From: Nageia nagi
Taxonomy: Eukaryota; Pinophyta
Length of the DNA stretch: 64,000 nt
Assembly (NCBI GenBank): GCA_050084985.1
Contig: JBITNC010000001.1
Coordinates: 58,528,001 to 58,592,000, forward strand
Direction of reading: 5' to 3'
Part shown: in pieces, positions 1 through 11,480 of the stretch
How the letters are laid out: each line of letters opens with the position of its first letter
Position numbering within the stretch: the stretch's first letter is position 1
Program-made: the position numbers and the translations under genes
Notes under the pieces: model-generated
The model's input: the letters and a program-made list of their open reading frames with translations, nothing else
Told to the model about the DNA's origin: nothing
Databases searched by the model: none

Positions 1-860
1 GCTATTTTGGCTTTGAATTTAATAGGATTTATCAACCCTAAATCTAGTAAGGGGAAAAAAATTATCTTAGTCATTACTTGATACTTTATAAAATGGGAAA
101 AATTTGTACCATTAAATCATCCAAAGGTCCTTAGATTGTGAAATTCATGACTAAAAATATTATAGCAAGATTTGTTATTCCATTTCATGTAATTATGGAC
201 AATGGAAAGAATTTCATAAGCAAACACATAAGGGATTTTTGCAAAAACTTCAAAATAAGAAAAAGTTTCTCATCAACATACTTTTTGCAAGACAATGGGA
301 AAGAGGAGGTAACCAACAAAAAAATTATCAATATTTTATCTAAAATAGTCAAGCAAACTCATAAAGATTGGCATTCACAACTGACATATGCACTTTGAGT
401 AGATAGAACCAATGTTATATCAGCCAAAGGATGCACACCTTTCTCATTAGTCTATTGAGATGAGGTAGTACTACCATTAGAAATTGAAATACCATCATTA
501 AGGGTGTCTCTAAAAGGGATCATTGATTGGGACTAGTATCCAAAAGAAAGATTAAGGTAGTTAGAATGTTTGGATAAAATATGAATCCATGCCTTATAAC
601 ATATCAGAGCTCACCAAAGAAGAGCCAAGAAAGCATATGGAAAGAAAATTATCCCAAAAGAGTTCCAAGTGGGTCACCTAGTACTCATAGAGAATCATCA
701 CAAATCACAAGCTAAAAAATAAGACAAAGGAAAATTTGAAACAAATTGGATGGATCCATACATCATCAAAATAAAATATCCCAATGGAGAATATAAATTA
801 GTAATAGTTGAGGGAAAAGTGTAAAAATTCTCAACCAATTCCAAATAACTCAAGCCTTTT
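1..860 (+). pseudogene. Ty3/gypsy integrase (3' end of pol), decayed
   Basis: C-terminal part of a Ty3/gypsy polyprotein, the integrase that inserts element cDNA. The window opens inside the core. A LIGFINP-type stretch occupies about 19-40, where the residue expected to be the first catalytic Asp reads Asn (LNLIG). The second Asp is kept in MDNGKNF (about 195-215), and the Glu region follows as DNGKEEVTNK (about 290-320). The C-terminal chromatin/DNA-binding segment is recognisable at about 660-860 (GHLVLIENHH, KGKFETNW, then LKPFYA), a wording typical of Tat/Athila-like plant elements. Stops (about 80, 140, 398) and frame changes show it is dead. It continues out of the window to the left. 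Confidence 0.85.
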
Positions 861-2465
861 TATGCATAAGAGATGCTTTTCACACATGTTTTAGCAATTC
901 TCCTTCAATCAATCATCATATCAGAGGTTCCTTATCACTCTCCTAACTTATTTTTTGTTGTGAAATGCTAATGCCTATTCTAGCTTTCTATGTAAAATTC
1001 ATCATGTATCCTAATATCCATGTTAGCAGTATTGATACATTGTAGAAAAAATGCAAATCATACACATTATAGACCACAATCATGTCAGTTAGATCAATTA
1101 GCAATAATAAATCAACTTTAATTAGTCATTTTATCCAATTAAATGGTATAGGTTTAGTGAGTCATACAGATGATTTCTTTCAAAATTCAACATAATTTTT
1201 AGATATCAGATACAACTCACATCTCTTAGAATGATAGTATTTATCTCAAAATAGTTTCATGGATAAAAAACATAATACATTCTAGGATCTGCACTACTGT
1301 ACACATTCGAACCCACATTAATGTTCATGTTGGTATTCTTGCAATAAATCAAATAATTCACCAAAGGTAAGTATAGGTATCATTTCTTATTATGTTATCT
1401 TTGCATACATAATTCATACCTAATTACTTTTTTCAAACTTAATAATTTCTTGATATATCATGTCCTTTTTGGGTGGATGTCAAATAACCATCATTATTTT
1501 ATGATCATTTGGTTGGAATTACATCAACCATTTTTTAAGTTAGTTTGTTGTTTAGGACTAAATCAATCAATAATCTAATGGCTATATTATCACTAGTACT
1601 ATAATCATATACATGGTTGGGAAACAAACCAACATCACCTTTGTTGGTTGGGTCTAAACTAACCTCCATCATTGCTTTGCATCACCTTTGTTGGTTGGGT
1701 ATAAACTAACCTCCTTCATTACTTTGAGCTACGTTTGCTAGTTGGTTCTAAACTAACCTCCATTATCTCTTTGAGTTGCCTTTGTTGGTTTGGTCTAAAC
1801 TAACCTCCATAATTTCTTTGATTCACCTTTGTTGGTTGGGTCTAAACTAACCTCCATCATTACTTTGATTCACCTTTGTTGGCTAGGTCTAAACTAACCA
1901 TCACCATGCTTATTCTTTCTCATTAAAATGTTACATATAGAAATGGGGCATGTACTTTATGATGATGTTAACATATATGGTCCTAATTATATGTTTTCCA
2001 TCTAGGAATGGTGCATGTACCCCATGAGTATGTTAACACACTATTATTATGATATTGTATGTATGCATCTAAGAATGAAACATTGAGTATTTTTGTATTT
2101 GGTGTTCTCAAGATGATGTATGACTCTTATATTTATTTCATACTTATTTAATTATGTATATATCATTTATGATGAAATATTATGATGATTTACTCCTACT
2201 ATTACTATTATATCTTTTATGAGTTAACCATCACATATATGCTTGGAAGTTTGGTATTCAAGTTATTCTTTGCTCTTGGTTGATTCTACTTCATGCAAGT
2301 TATTCCATATCACAACCAAGGAAAATAGGGAAATATACATCATCATTACTTTATGATTTGGATAATCCTATAGCTAAAATAGGGAATTATCAATTTTTTT
2401 TCTCTTTACCTTTTACTTCCTTTGCAAGCATACTTTCATTTCAAAATTCTTATTTCATTACACTT
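861..2465 (+). other. gypsy 3' noncoding region
   Basis: No open coding region is visible between the integrase end and the polypurine tract. A long 3' untranslated region carrying tandem repeats is usual in Tat/Ogre-type gypsy elements, and this stretch fits that pattern because it contains a 47-bp minisatellite. Assignment to the same element rests on position and strand only. Confidence 0.5.
1636..1912 (+). repeat. 47-bp minisatellite, 6 units
   Basis: Six head-to-tail units begin at 1636, 1683, 1730, 1777, 1824 and 1871, an exact 47-bp period. The core of each unit is CCTTTGTTGGTTGGG followed by TCTAAACTAACCTCC. Units differ by scattered substitutions without length change, so the array is old but stable in register. 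It lies in the 3' noncoding part of the gypsy element. Confidence 0.9.
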
Positions 2466-2483
2466 GTAAAGGGGATCATTTTT
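2466..2483 (+). other. polypurine tract of gypsy element
   Basis: TGTAAAGGGGATCATTTT lies directly before TGACACCTAAATC, which looks like an LTR start. The AAAGGGGA core is the expected plus-strand primer for LTR retrotransposons and matches the plus-strand orientation of the integrase at 1-860. Confidence 0.55.
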
Positions 2484-3210
2484 TGACACCTAAATCTAGT
2501 CCCCCTAACATGGTCCTACTTAGGTTAACATTACATGCATATTTAATCACACTTTATCATATTTTACCTCATTATCACATATTTATTAGGTTGTGTTCTT
2601 ATTTTTATGTTAGGTATATTGGGATAGCTTCAACATTCTTACAAGGGGTTAGATGGTGATAGCACACCTGATTTAAATTTAAGTATATCTAACCTAGGTA
2701 AATTATATCAAGATCACATCTTGATAGCTAATACTCTACTCTTGGGTATTTATAAATATTTCCTATTGAGATTGGAATCTTGTTATCACTCGATCAAGTA
2801 TCTATCATCCATTTCTACGATCATATGCTTGGCTCAAATTTTTGACATATATATTATTATCAATCCTTGTTAGCATACCTAATTCTATTGAAATGCTAGC
2901 ATCCACATTGAAATGCATGCTCGCATTGGGCTCTTGAGACCTAGCACTCACATTGGTATCCTTTATATTATTGGTCATGGGGTCCATACATCAAGTTCAT
3001 CTCTCTTCAACAAGTTTGTCCTCCATATATCCATCTCTGACATAGGTAGGGATGTACAAGTATTCATCTTACACTTGATTCCATTTTATCTTGATATCAA
3101 TAGGACCCTAGTTCTATTACTATATTTTTATTTCCTATTATTCATGTATGTTTTATTTGGGGCTAATAACTTAGATATTACATACTTAAATATTTATGTG
3201 TATTTGATTT
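2484..3210 (+). mobile_element. 3' LTR of the gypsy element (right end uncertain)
   Basis: Starts TGACACCTAAA right after the polypurine tract and carries a TATA-like TTTATAAATAT near 2748. The right end is not defined because no partner LTR is in the window. It must lie before about 3215, where copia coding sequence begins. The apparent open frame at 2913-3299 runs across this junction and is not a gene. Confidence 0.45.
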
Positions 3211-3214
3211 ATTC

Positions 3215-4720
3215 AAGTCAAAACCTTAAGTGTACTAAAATACATATCAATAGAAGAGATGGAATCTTTACTACAAAACCAAACTTGGATTTCGGTTGAA
3301 CTTCTAAGTGTAAAATACAATTATTAATAATGGGTTTACATGTTAAAGGAAGAGGGAGATGGAAAAAATAGGTACAAGGCAAGACTTGTGGTTAAAGGTT
3401 TCATTCAAAAGAAAGGTATATATTTTGATGAGATCTTTTCTCCACTTGTAAAAATGACCTTCATTAGAACAATACTGAGTATTGTTGCTACTAAAAATCT
3501 ATTTCTTGAACAATTGGATGTTAATATAGCTTTTCTTCATGGTGACTTGGATGAGAAATTTACATGCATCAACCTCAAGGTTTTGAGGTCAAAGGTAAAG
3601 AAAGGTATGTGTATAAACTAAATAAGAGCTTGTATGGACTCAAAAAATCTCATAAACAATATTACCTTAAATTTTATAATTTCATGGTAACAAATTAATT
3701 AACTATATGTCTATTATATCATTATGTATATTATAAGAAGATAACAAATGGTAACTATGTTATCTTGCTTTTGTATATGGATGATATGCTAGTAACAAGA
3801 TCTAGTATGCATGATATTGTTGATCTTATGGAAAATTTAGCTAAAAATTTTGCAATGAAGGATTTGAATGAGGCTAAGAAAATTATTGGAATAAAAATAA
3901 AAAGAGACAAAGAAAACCACATGCTAAGATGAGTCAATAAGACTACATTGAAAAAGTGCTTAAAAGGTTCAATATGAAGGATGGAAAAATTGTAACTACA
4001 CCATTGGAAAAATATTTCAAACTCAATAAGCAATTAATTCCTAATATATATAAGCAAAAGGAGTATATGACTAAGGTTCCCTAAGCTTTGATAGATGGGA
4101 TTTTAATATATATAATGATGTGTACTAGATTGGATATAGCACAAGTAGTGGGAGTTGTTATTGGTTTATGAATAATCTAAGAAAGAGTAATTAGGAAGAA
4201 GTTAAGGTATTCTAGGGGTACTTCTCAATCCTGTTTGTGTATTAGAGGGTCTATCACTTGTTTGCAAGGTTATATTGATTTTGACATGGCAGGTGATCTT
4301 GATGGTAGGAGAAGCACTACAAGTTATGTATTTACCATTGGTGGTACACTAGTTAGTTAGATCTCTAAGATCCAACAAGTTATGGCTCTCTCCACTACTA
4401 AATCTAAGTATGTCATTGCTATAGAGAAAATAAAAGAGTTTATTTAGTTACAAATATTTTTGGAGGAATTGGATAAGGTGTAGGAGAATCCAAAGCTATG
4501 GAGTGATAGCCAAAGTGTTATCCATATTGTAAAGAATTCATCCTTCTACTATAGAACTAAGCATATCAAATTAAGGTACCATTTCATTTGGGAAGAATTA
4601 GAGGATGGTTTAGTCATGTTGGGAAATATTCATACTTCAAAAACTCCTATAGATATGTTCACTAAGGTTGTATCAAAGGAGAAGTTGGGCTTTTGCTAAA
4701 TTTTGGTTGAACTTAAGGAG
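3215..4720 (+). pseudogene. Ty1/copia reverse transcriptase-RNase H, 5'-truncated
   Basis: Remnant of a copia pol gene, in element order. The pre-RT segment is EEMESLLQNQTW at about 3255. The RT start is RYKARLVVKGF with DEIFSPLVKM at 3370-3460, then QLDVNIAFLHGDLDEKF at 3510-3560, SLYGLKKS at about 3630 and the catalytic YMDDMLV at about 3775. RNase H follows at 4260-4640 (DMAGDLDGRRSTTSYVFT, ALSTTKSKY, KHIKLRYHF). It is broken by many stops and shifts (for example two stops at about 3325 and one at 4080). Gag, protease and integrase are missing. The wording KEEGDGKNRYKARLV is typical of Tork/Sire-like plant copia lineages. Confidence 0.85.
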
Positions 4721-4792
4721 TAAGGTCAAGATGAGGAGCTTTCAACCCTTGTTACAATATGTTGCAGAGGTATCAGTATCTAAGTGGGATAT

Positions 4793-5519
4793 TGTTGGAT
4801 GTAGAGCTTGATTAGTGCTTTATATTTACATTTCTCATGTTCTATCAACAGATATAGTGATTAGCAGTTCAATAAAATGGTTAGCTAGTTAATCAATCAA
4901 TGTACCAATTAGGTATTGGATGATATTGGAAGCATTATTGAGTAACTAAGACTATTACATTTGGTTCACTTTAGCTATTTGATCTGATACATACTAATTA
5001 CAAAATAGAGTGTGTTAAACTCCATTTTGGGTAGTCAAAATCATGTCCAATCTGGCCTTTATTGTATATTTGGGGATTACACAAAGGGTGGAGAGTTACT
5101 CCACAAATTCCTTGATCATGTTTGGGGTAAATATGGTTTGGTATCCCTCCTATAAATAAAGGTTCTTGTATTGATGTTAAAATATGTAGTTTTGAGCATT
5201 GTTATGTTGTTGATTTTATGTGTTCATTTTTGAGAGTTTGAGAGATATTTGTAGAGAGGTTTTGTTGTACTCAAAAGTGAAGGTTGTAGAAAGGTTATGT
5301 TGTTGGTTTGTTTATTAGAGGACTTAGAAGATTTATGATAATGCAAATGGTTGAAGAAATTTTTCATGGGGTATCCCACATTAGGTGAACCACATTAATC
5401 TCTTATCTTAATTTATTTATATGGTTTCTTACTATTTATGTTCAGTATATTGTTTGCTTCTTTTTCCAAGGAGTAGGAGGATTATACTGAATTTTATATG
5501 CAATTATTTGAACCTAACA
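4793..5519 (+). mobile_element. 3' LTR of the copia element
   Basis: Begins TGTTGGATG after AAGTGGGATAT (purine-rich) and ends CCTAACA, so its ends are short inverted repeats of the TG...CA type. A TATA box (TATAAATAAA) sits at 5151-5160. There is no 5' LTR in the window, so length (727 bp) and ends are judged from these motifs and from the abrupt change at 5520 to opposite-strand gypsy RT sequence. Confidence 0.65.
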
Positions 5520-8480
5520 ATATGACCATGATATCATTCACGTACACCTAAACAATTTTAAGAATCAAATCATGGAATATTGCCATTATAGTTCTTTGAT
5601 AAGTATCTCTTGTATTTTTTAGTATAAATGATATAACTTTATAAAAAAAATGTATTCCAAGGTGTATAGAAGGCTATCTTAGTCATATCATCTTCATTCA
5701 TTCTAATATTATTATATCCTAAAAAACCATCTATGAAAGAAAGAGCCTTGAATTAATAAAAACTAATAGAATTTATAATCATGTCAATGTGTAGAAGAGG
5801 GAAATTATCCTTAGGGAATGCTTTATTGATATCCCTAAAATTAGTGTAGATTATTACCTCTCCATTTAGATTCATAGCTAGAAAAATATTACATAACCAT
5901 AGGGAATAATCAATAACCTCAATGAAACCAACCTTGATATACTTTTCAATTTCCTTCTTGAACAAGAGGGGCATCTTAGGATGAATATGTATTATCATTT
6001 TTTAATAGGCTTAGCATCTTCATGGACCATTAGGTTATGCATAAAAAACTCAAGATCAAGACTAGGAATATCCTCATAAGCCCAACAAAATACCTCACCA
6101 AAGTGAATCATGAATGTGTAGTAATCATGTATTTTGTGTTTATCAAACTAAGCTCTAATTTTGACTAGCTTAGGATCCTCTTGAGATCCAATATTAAGAT
6201 CCACTAGTTATTCATTAATGCAGGTAGGATCATCACTTAGTTTATGGGGAGTGTAACATTCTCTAGCCATGCCATGGGAGGATATCATAAAATTTATATG
6301 CCTCTTTTTTTATTTTCTTCTTTATTTATATATCAAAATGGAAAGAGACTTAATGTAGCAGGACAACACCTTCTATTATTTCAATCTCATACCTAAAGTA
6401 GGTATAAGGTTGGAAGAAGTTTTTTCCATTCCTATTGGCATGAGAATAATGATACTCCACTCATGCGTAAAATACATCCATAATAGCATCATCCTTCTCA
6501 AATAAATCCATTATAATGGAGAACCAATAGGGATTGTGAGTCATGATTAGGATTGTGATCTATATTTCTAGCACTTGCACTGATATATTGGTACCTTTTT
6601 CTCTTACATGCTTTACCTTCAAACTTTGAGATCTTATCCATATTAATTATATCACCTTGGGAATCAAATCCTCTAATGTATGACTTAGAGCTATCTAAAT
6701 TGAAAGTGGAATCATGTTGCTTACCATGGCCAACTTCACATTTATACTTAGGATGTTTTTTTAGGTGAGCATCTATCACCTCATCAATGGAATCAATTCC
6801 TTTATCATATTTACCACATGTACATCCTTTATGTTTTTGAAGGTCCAGATAATTAGCAACAAAAGGTGTATTGAGAACCATATCATTTCTTGATTGTTTG
6901 TTGGTTTTTTCCTTTTTGTTCAAACTTAGATTCTTCTTTTGTGCTAGAATAATCTATCTCAAAGTTAGAGGATGAAGTATCTTCATTATAGAGAACTTCA
7001 TGTATCTCTTTTTCTTTCTTCATCATGCATACATAAAAATGCCAGCATTGGGGTGAGAATTGATAGTTGTCTTCCTTCCTCTTAGTCTATCCATTTTATT
7101 TGATGGCTCTAATGATACCCTTATATTTTATTTTGTATAATCCATCTTTATTTATTTGATATAAAATTCTTACACTTTGCTCTTAGATTTATTCTTATTC
7201 TTAATTTTGTTATATGGAATTAAGGTAGCCTCAACTCTTTCAATATTTCTTTTAGGATAATCTTCTACATATATTGTGTGATTATGTACTTCATGCTTGA
7301 ATTTCAAACATTGGTGGAAAGTAAAATATACTTCCCCCATAGAATGGATCCATGGTATTCCAATAAAAATATTATAAGTGAATATCTTATCTATCACATA
7401 GACTTTAGTTTCTACTATATTGGGTCTCACATTGATTGGAAGATGAATAAAGTATATGCATTATTTCCCAAAATTATCAACACCCTTGATTTGAATCACT
7501 AAGTTTACAATTTTCTTAGTGAGTTTTCCATTGAACTCCTTGAGGAACTTGAGAGATAGAAGATTGATCCCAAATCTTGTATCTACTAATGCTTCCTTGG
7601 AAATTTTATAATGTATCTTAATCTTGATATGAAGTGATAAATTCTAATCTATGATGTCTTATGTGGGTAACTCATCATCATCAAATTGCATCATTTTAAC
7701 TTGTTTAATAGAATCAAACATTTGTATGAAATCTCTTATAAAAGTGTTAGCATTAATTAGTTACCCATATAATATCTTAAATAGATTATTTCTATTCTTA
7801 TAAGAAATCATGAGTAATTCATACATATTAATCTTATAAGGAGTATTCTTTAATTGACTAGCACAATCATATTTGAACATATTAATAGGAAGGTTTGGAG
7901 AGATCTTACTTGAGGATTAAATAGCATCTCAATTAGGAATACCATTATGTTTGGATATTATAGAAACATCGCAATCTTCTTTGGATAGCAATTCATCTTC
8001 ATATTCTTCTTCTTCTTCATAGATCACCATATTTACCATATTGATTATTTGATGGATATCTTCATTTGTAACTGGTTGATAATTTCTCCATTCTTATGCT
8101 CAATCATATTCTTTTCAAGGAGCTCTTTTAAAGCTTTCTTTCTATCTAAGAAATTTTTGGTATGATGACTTCTAACTTTATGATAACCACAAAATGAACT
8201 TGGTTTATGCCACTAGGTTTTTATTCTTCATGTTTGAATTCTTTCCCTTGGATTTTTCAATTAACCCTTTTATTACATAATCATCAAAAAAGTTTCTAGG
8301 ATAAGTAGGAAGCTGAATATATTTTTCTAACCATTTTATATCTTGGGGAGGTATGGTACTAATCTTAACAACATTACTAAGAATTTCCTTTGATCATTGT
8401 CTATTACTATTGGATATGAATACACAACAAAGAATGGATCTCCCTTCAAATTTGAATTCATGTGGATGAAACATTTAGAT
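5520..8480 (-). pseudogene. Ty3/gypsy gag-protease-RT, decayed, truncated at 5520
   Basis: Reads right to left. Gag end at about 8300-8050 (GYHKVRSHHTKNFLD, LKELLEKN). Protease-like segment at 7430-7170 with IGIPWIHSMGEV and a FHQCLKF box, the wording of Tat-lineage proteases. A Cys/His-containing open stretch of 141 codons at 6923-6498. Pre-RT FGEVFCWAYEDIPSLD at about 6100. RT start at 5998-5753 (EIEKYIKVGFIEVIDYS, NFRDINKAFPKDNFPL). Then IDGFLGYNNIRMNEDD and finally a decayed catalytic motif YVNDIMV (normally YVDD) at about 5545-5525. Everything after that motif is missing, replaced by the copia LTR end. There are multiple stops and frameshifts. Confidence 0.8.
6498..6923 (-). pseudogene. 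Cys/His-containing spacer ORF between gypsy protease and RT
   Basis: An open frame of 141 codons inside the gypsy element, between the protease and the pre-RT segment. It is polar and lysine-rich and contains KGCTCGKYDKG, KKHPKYKCEVGHGKQHD and ACKRKR. The Cys/His spacing does not match a CCHC gag knuckle. I do not recognise the domain. It may simply be a lineage-specific linker that happens to have kept its frame while the flanking RT and protease decayed. Confidence 0.4.
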
Positions 8481-8489
8481 TTTAAGAAA

Positions 8490-11480
8490 ATTTTGGAAGA
8501 TTTATGGATAGATATTTAAGGTTCAATAATGTCTAGACTCTTCAACAAATTAGGAGAAGTCAAAAAATAATTGAAGCATTGGAGTAAGCATACCTTTTAG
8601 GATGTTAAAATAAGGAAACAAGCACTCAAATAATATATTAAAATAATAGAACTATAAATCTAATTAGAGGAAGAGATGAGCAATTAAATAGAATGGAAAA
8701 ATAATTTGTAACAAATTACTACAATAGTATTGCTTAAGATGAGATTCATTAGCATAAAAAATCAAGAATGACATGGATTCAATAAGAAGATAAGAATACA
8801 AAATTCCTTAGGCTAAAAAATCTTAATATAAGAAGCTTTCATAAGAATTATTGAAATTAAGAAAGGTGATTGAAGGTATAAAATGGATATTCAAAAAATA
8901 AAGAACAAATCATAATATTTTTATAACAAACTATTATCACCATACCATAAACAAGATGGAAATGCTATATCAAGGATTCTAAAATATATACCTTATATTG
9001 TTGACCAAGAGATGAATGAAGAGTTATATAAATAGGTAATTAAAGAGGAAAATTAATAAATTAGTATTTACATTTAACAAAGATAAGGCTCCATGTCTAG
9101 ATTGATTTCAAGTAGGGTTCTTCCAAGCCAACTTGGTAGTGGTAGGAAAAATATGTGGAGGAAGAAATATTGAAAGTTTTCAAAAATGGATCACTATTGA
9201 AGTATAAAATACTAACTTTATGGTCTTAATACCAAAAACTTAATTAGTAAAATAATACAAATACTATATGCCAATAAGCCTTTACAATGTAACTTAAAGG
9301 TTCATCACAAGGATAATGGTACAAAGACTTAAAAATATACTACCAAATAATCTCTCTAAAGTAGGATGTGTTCAATGGAATATAGATAATGGATGGAATA
9401 ATCCTAATACATAAAATTCTACACTCAATTAATACAAAAAAAGGAACAAGAAATGCTCCTAAAACTAGATATGGAGAAAGTTTTTGATAGGTTAAATTAC
9501 AATTTTACAAACCAAATAATGCAAAATTTTGGGTTTGAATAAAAATGAAGTAGAACATAGAATGTATCACTAACCTAAAATTCTCAATTATTATTAAAGG
9601 TGAAGTAGCAAAGTTATTACATTCAAGGAAATCCCTTATATAGGAGACCCAATATCTCTATACCTACTCATAATTATGGATAAAGCACTAGGAAGAGCAC
9701 TAAAATAGGAAAAAAGAGAAGGGAGTATATCAAGAATAACCACAACAAGAAATCATGAGGCTACCACTCATCATCAATTTATTGATGATACAATCTTGGT
9801 AGGATAAGAAAATGTGAATCAAGTAAAACAATTGAAGAAGATTATTAACTTATATGAAAAAGCATCCCATTAAAAATTTAATGTGAAAACATTAGACTCT
9901 TCATGTTGAATTCATCACCTAAGAAAGAAAAAAGAATAAGAAGGATGATGGGTTGTCAAATAGAAAATTGGCCAACAAAATACTTAGGAATGCCCTTGCT
10001 TATGGGAAAAGTAAGGAGCAAGTATTGAGACAACTTGCTATAAAAAATTAATAATGAATTGGTAGTGTGAAAATGAAAAATTCAAAGTTATGCAGGCAAA
10101 TTTCTTCTTATTAAATATACCATTATAAGTATGCCAATATACAGTGTTTCGATGTTCAAAATGTCAATAGGGGTGTGTAAAAAATAAGCCAAATTTGTAA
10201 TATATTTATTTGGGTTGGGAGTGGAGAAAACATAAAAAATCACTTTGGTATCATGGAGTAGGATTTGAAAAAGAAACATTTAGGAGACATTGATCTAAAT
10301 AAAATGAATCACTTAAGTGAAAGCCTTAAGAGGGAAAGCAAGATGGAGATTAGCACTAGAAGAAGACATAGAGTGATTAATGTATGTAAAGCAAAATACC
10401 TTTAGAAGTATAATTCATTTATAAGAATAGAAAATTCTCCTTATGGACCCCCCTTTTGTAATGGTCTAGTAAAGATTAATTCTTCACTTACAAAATACAT
10501 TGCTTGGGGAGGGGGAATGGAGAAAATAGTTTTTCAAGAAGACACATGAATAAGGTATAAATATTTTATTGATTTGTAAAACTACAAAAAATGACCATAA
10601 TGGGCAATAAAAACTAAGGTGATAGAGTTTCAAATTAGTACAAATAATAAGAATAAAGGAAGAAGTACATAGGAGGAACATCAAAACAAAAAAAGAAAAA
10701 GATACTCCATGGTGGAAGGGGAAAAATAATGGAACCTATAAGGTGAAATAAGCCATAAATTTAATCAACAAGACTCAATAGGAGGGCACTCCTAAACTTT
10801 GGAACTAAGTATAGATTCAAGTCCTAGTAGAAAATATTGCTTTTTTTATTTGGGTACTAAGTCATAATAAATTACCAACACTGGACAACCTAAAAAAGAA
10901 AGGATTATAAATACCAAATAAGTGTATACTTTACTTCAATAAGGGAAGACAAGGGAACACACTTTCCTTAAATATGAAGTTTCATATGAAATATGAAATT
11001 TATTGAAAAAATAAATGAATATGCCATGGGTTAATTTCACTTATGAAAATTTTAATCCAATCAAAGAATTAAAGAACCAATAAAATGGAAATGATTTTTC
11101 TTAGTTTTTATCAATCCCATATATGTTGGTAGTTATGGAATGAAAGAAATAAAATCTTCAAAGGAAACCAAAATGAAGCATTGAAGATATACAAACTAGC
11201 TAAATTAAGTATCATAGAGAATTTGAAGGTAAATTATTAATGAATAATTAAATCCAAACAAAGAATTGGAAAGAAATTAATGGATGAAACACCATATATT
11301 ACTTAGAAATCTTTTTCGAGTGTGGAAATTATGGGGTTTCAATCCAATACAACATGCATATAATTTGTTATGCATAAGGAGATGGAATTCATACTTTCAA
11401 GGTCAAATTATGTGTACAATTTTTAAGGAAGGATCATACCCATTAATGTTATATTCCAAATTATTTAAATAAATAAATTG
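8490..11480 (+). pseudogene. L1-type LINE: RT and C-terminal region, decayed
   Basis: Non-LTR retrotransposon ORF2 remnant. The endonuclease-RT linker is at about 8540-8960. RT blocks are FNKDKAPC...FQVGFFQANL at 9075-9150, LIPKT at about 9230, YYMPISLYNV at about 9270 and ITRIMVQRLKNILP at about 9310. Next come KLDMEK-like at about 9465 and the catalytic FIDDTILVG at 9776-9802. YLGMPLLMGK (9983-10012) opens the thumb/zinc-binding region, and the C-terminal NERNKIFKGN segment is at about 11130-11165. It is full of stops and shifts. No endonuclease domain is visible. The left end abuts the gypsy gag at about 8485. No poly-A tail or target-site duplication could be defined, so the right limit is approximate. 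Confidence 0.8.

Noticed and set aside
2913-3299. 128-codon open frame
   Set aside because: It crosses from a gypsy LTR into copia coding sequence in another frame, shows no domain, and has skewed low-complexity composition.
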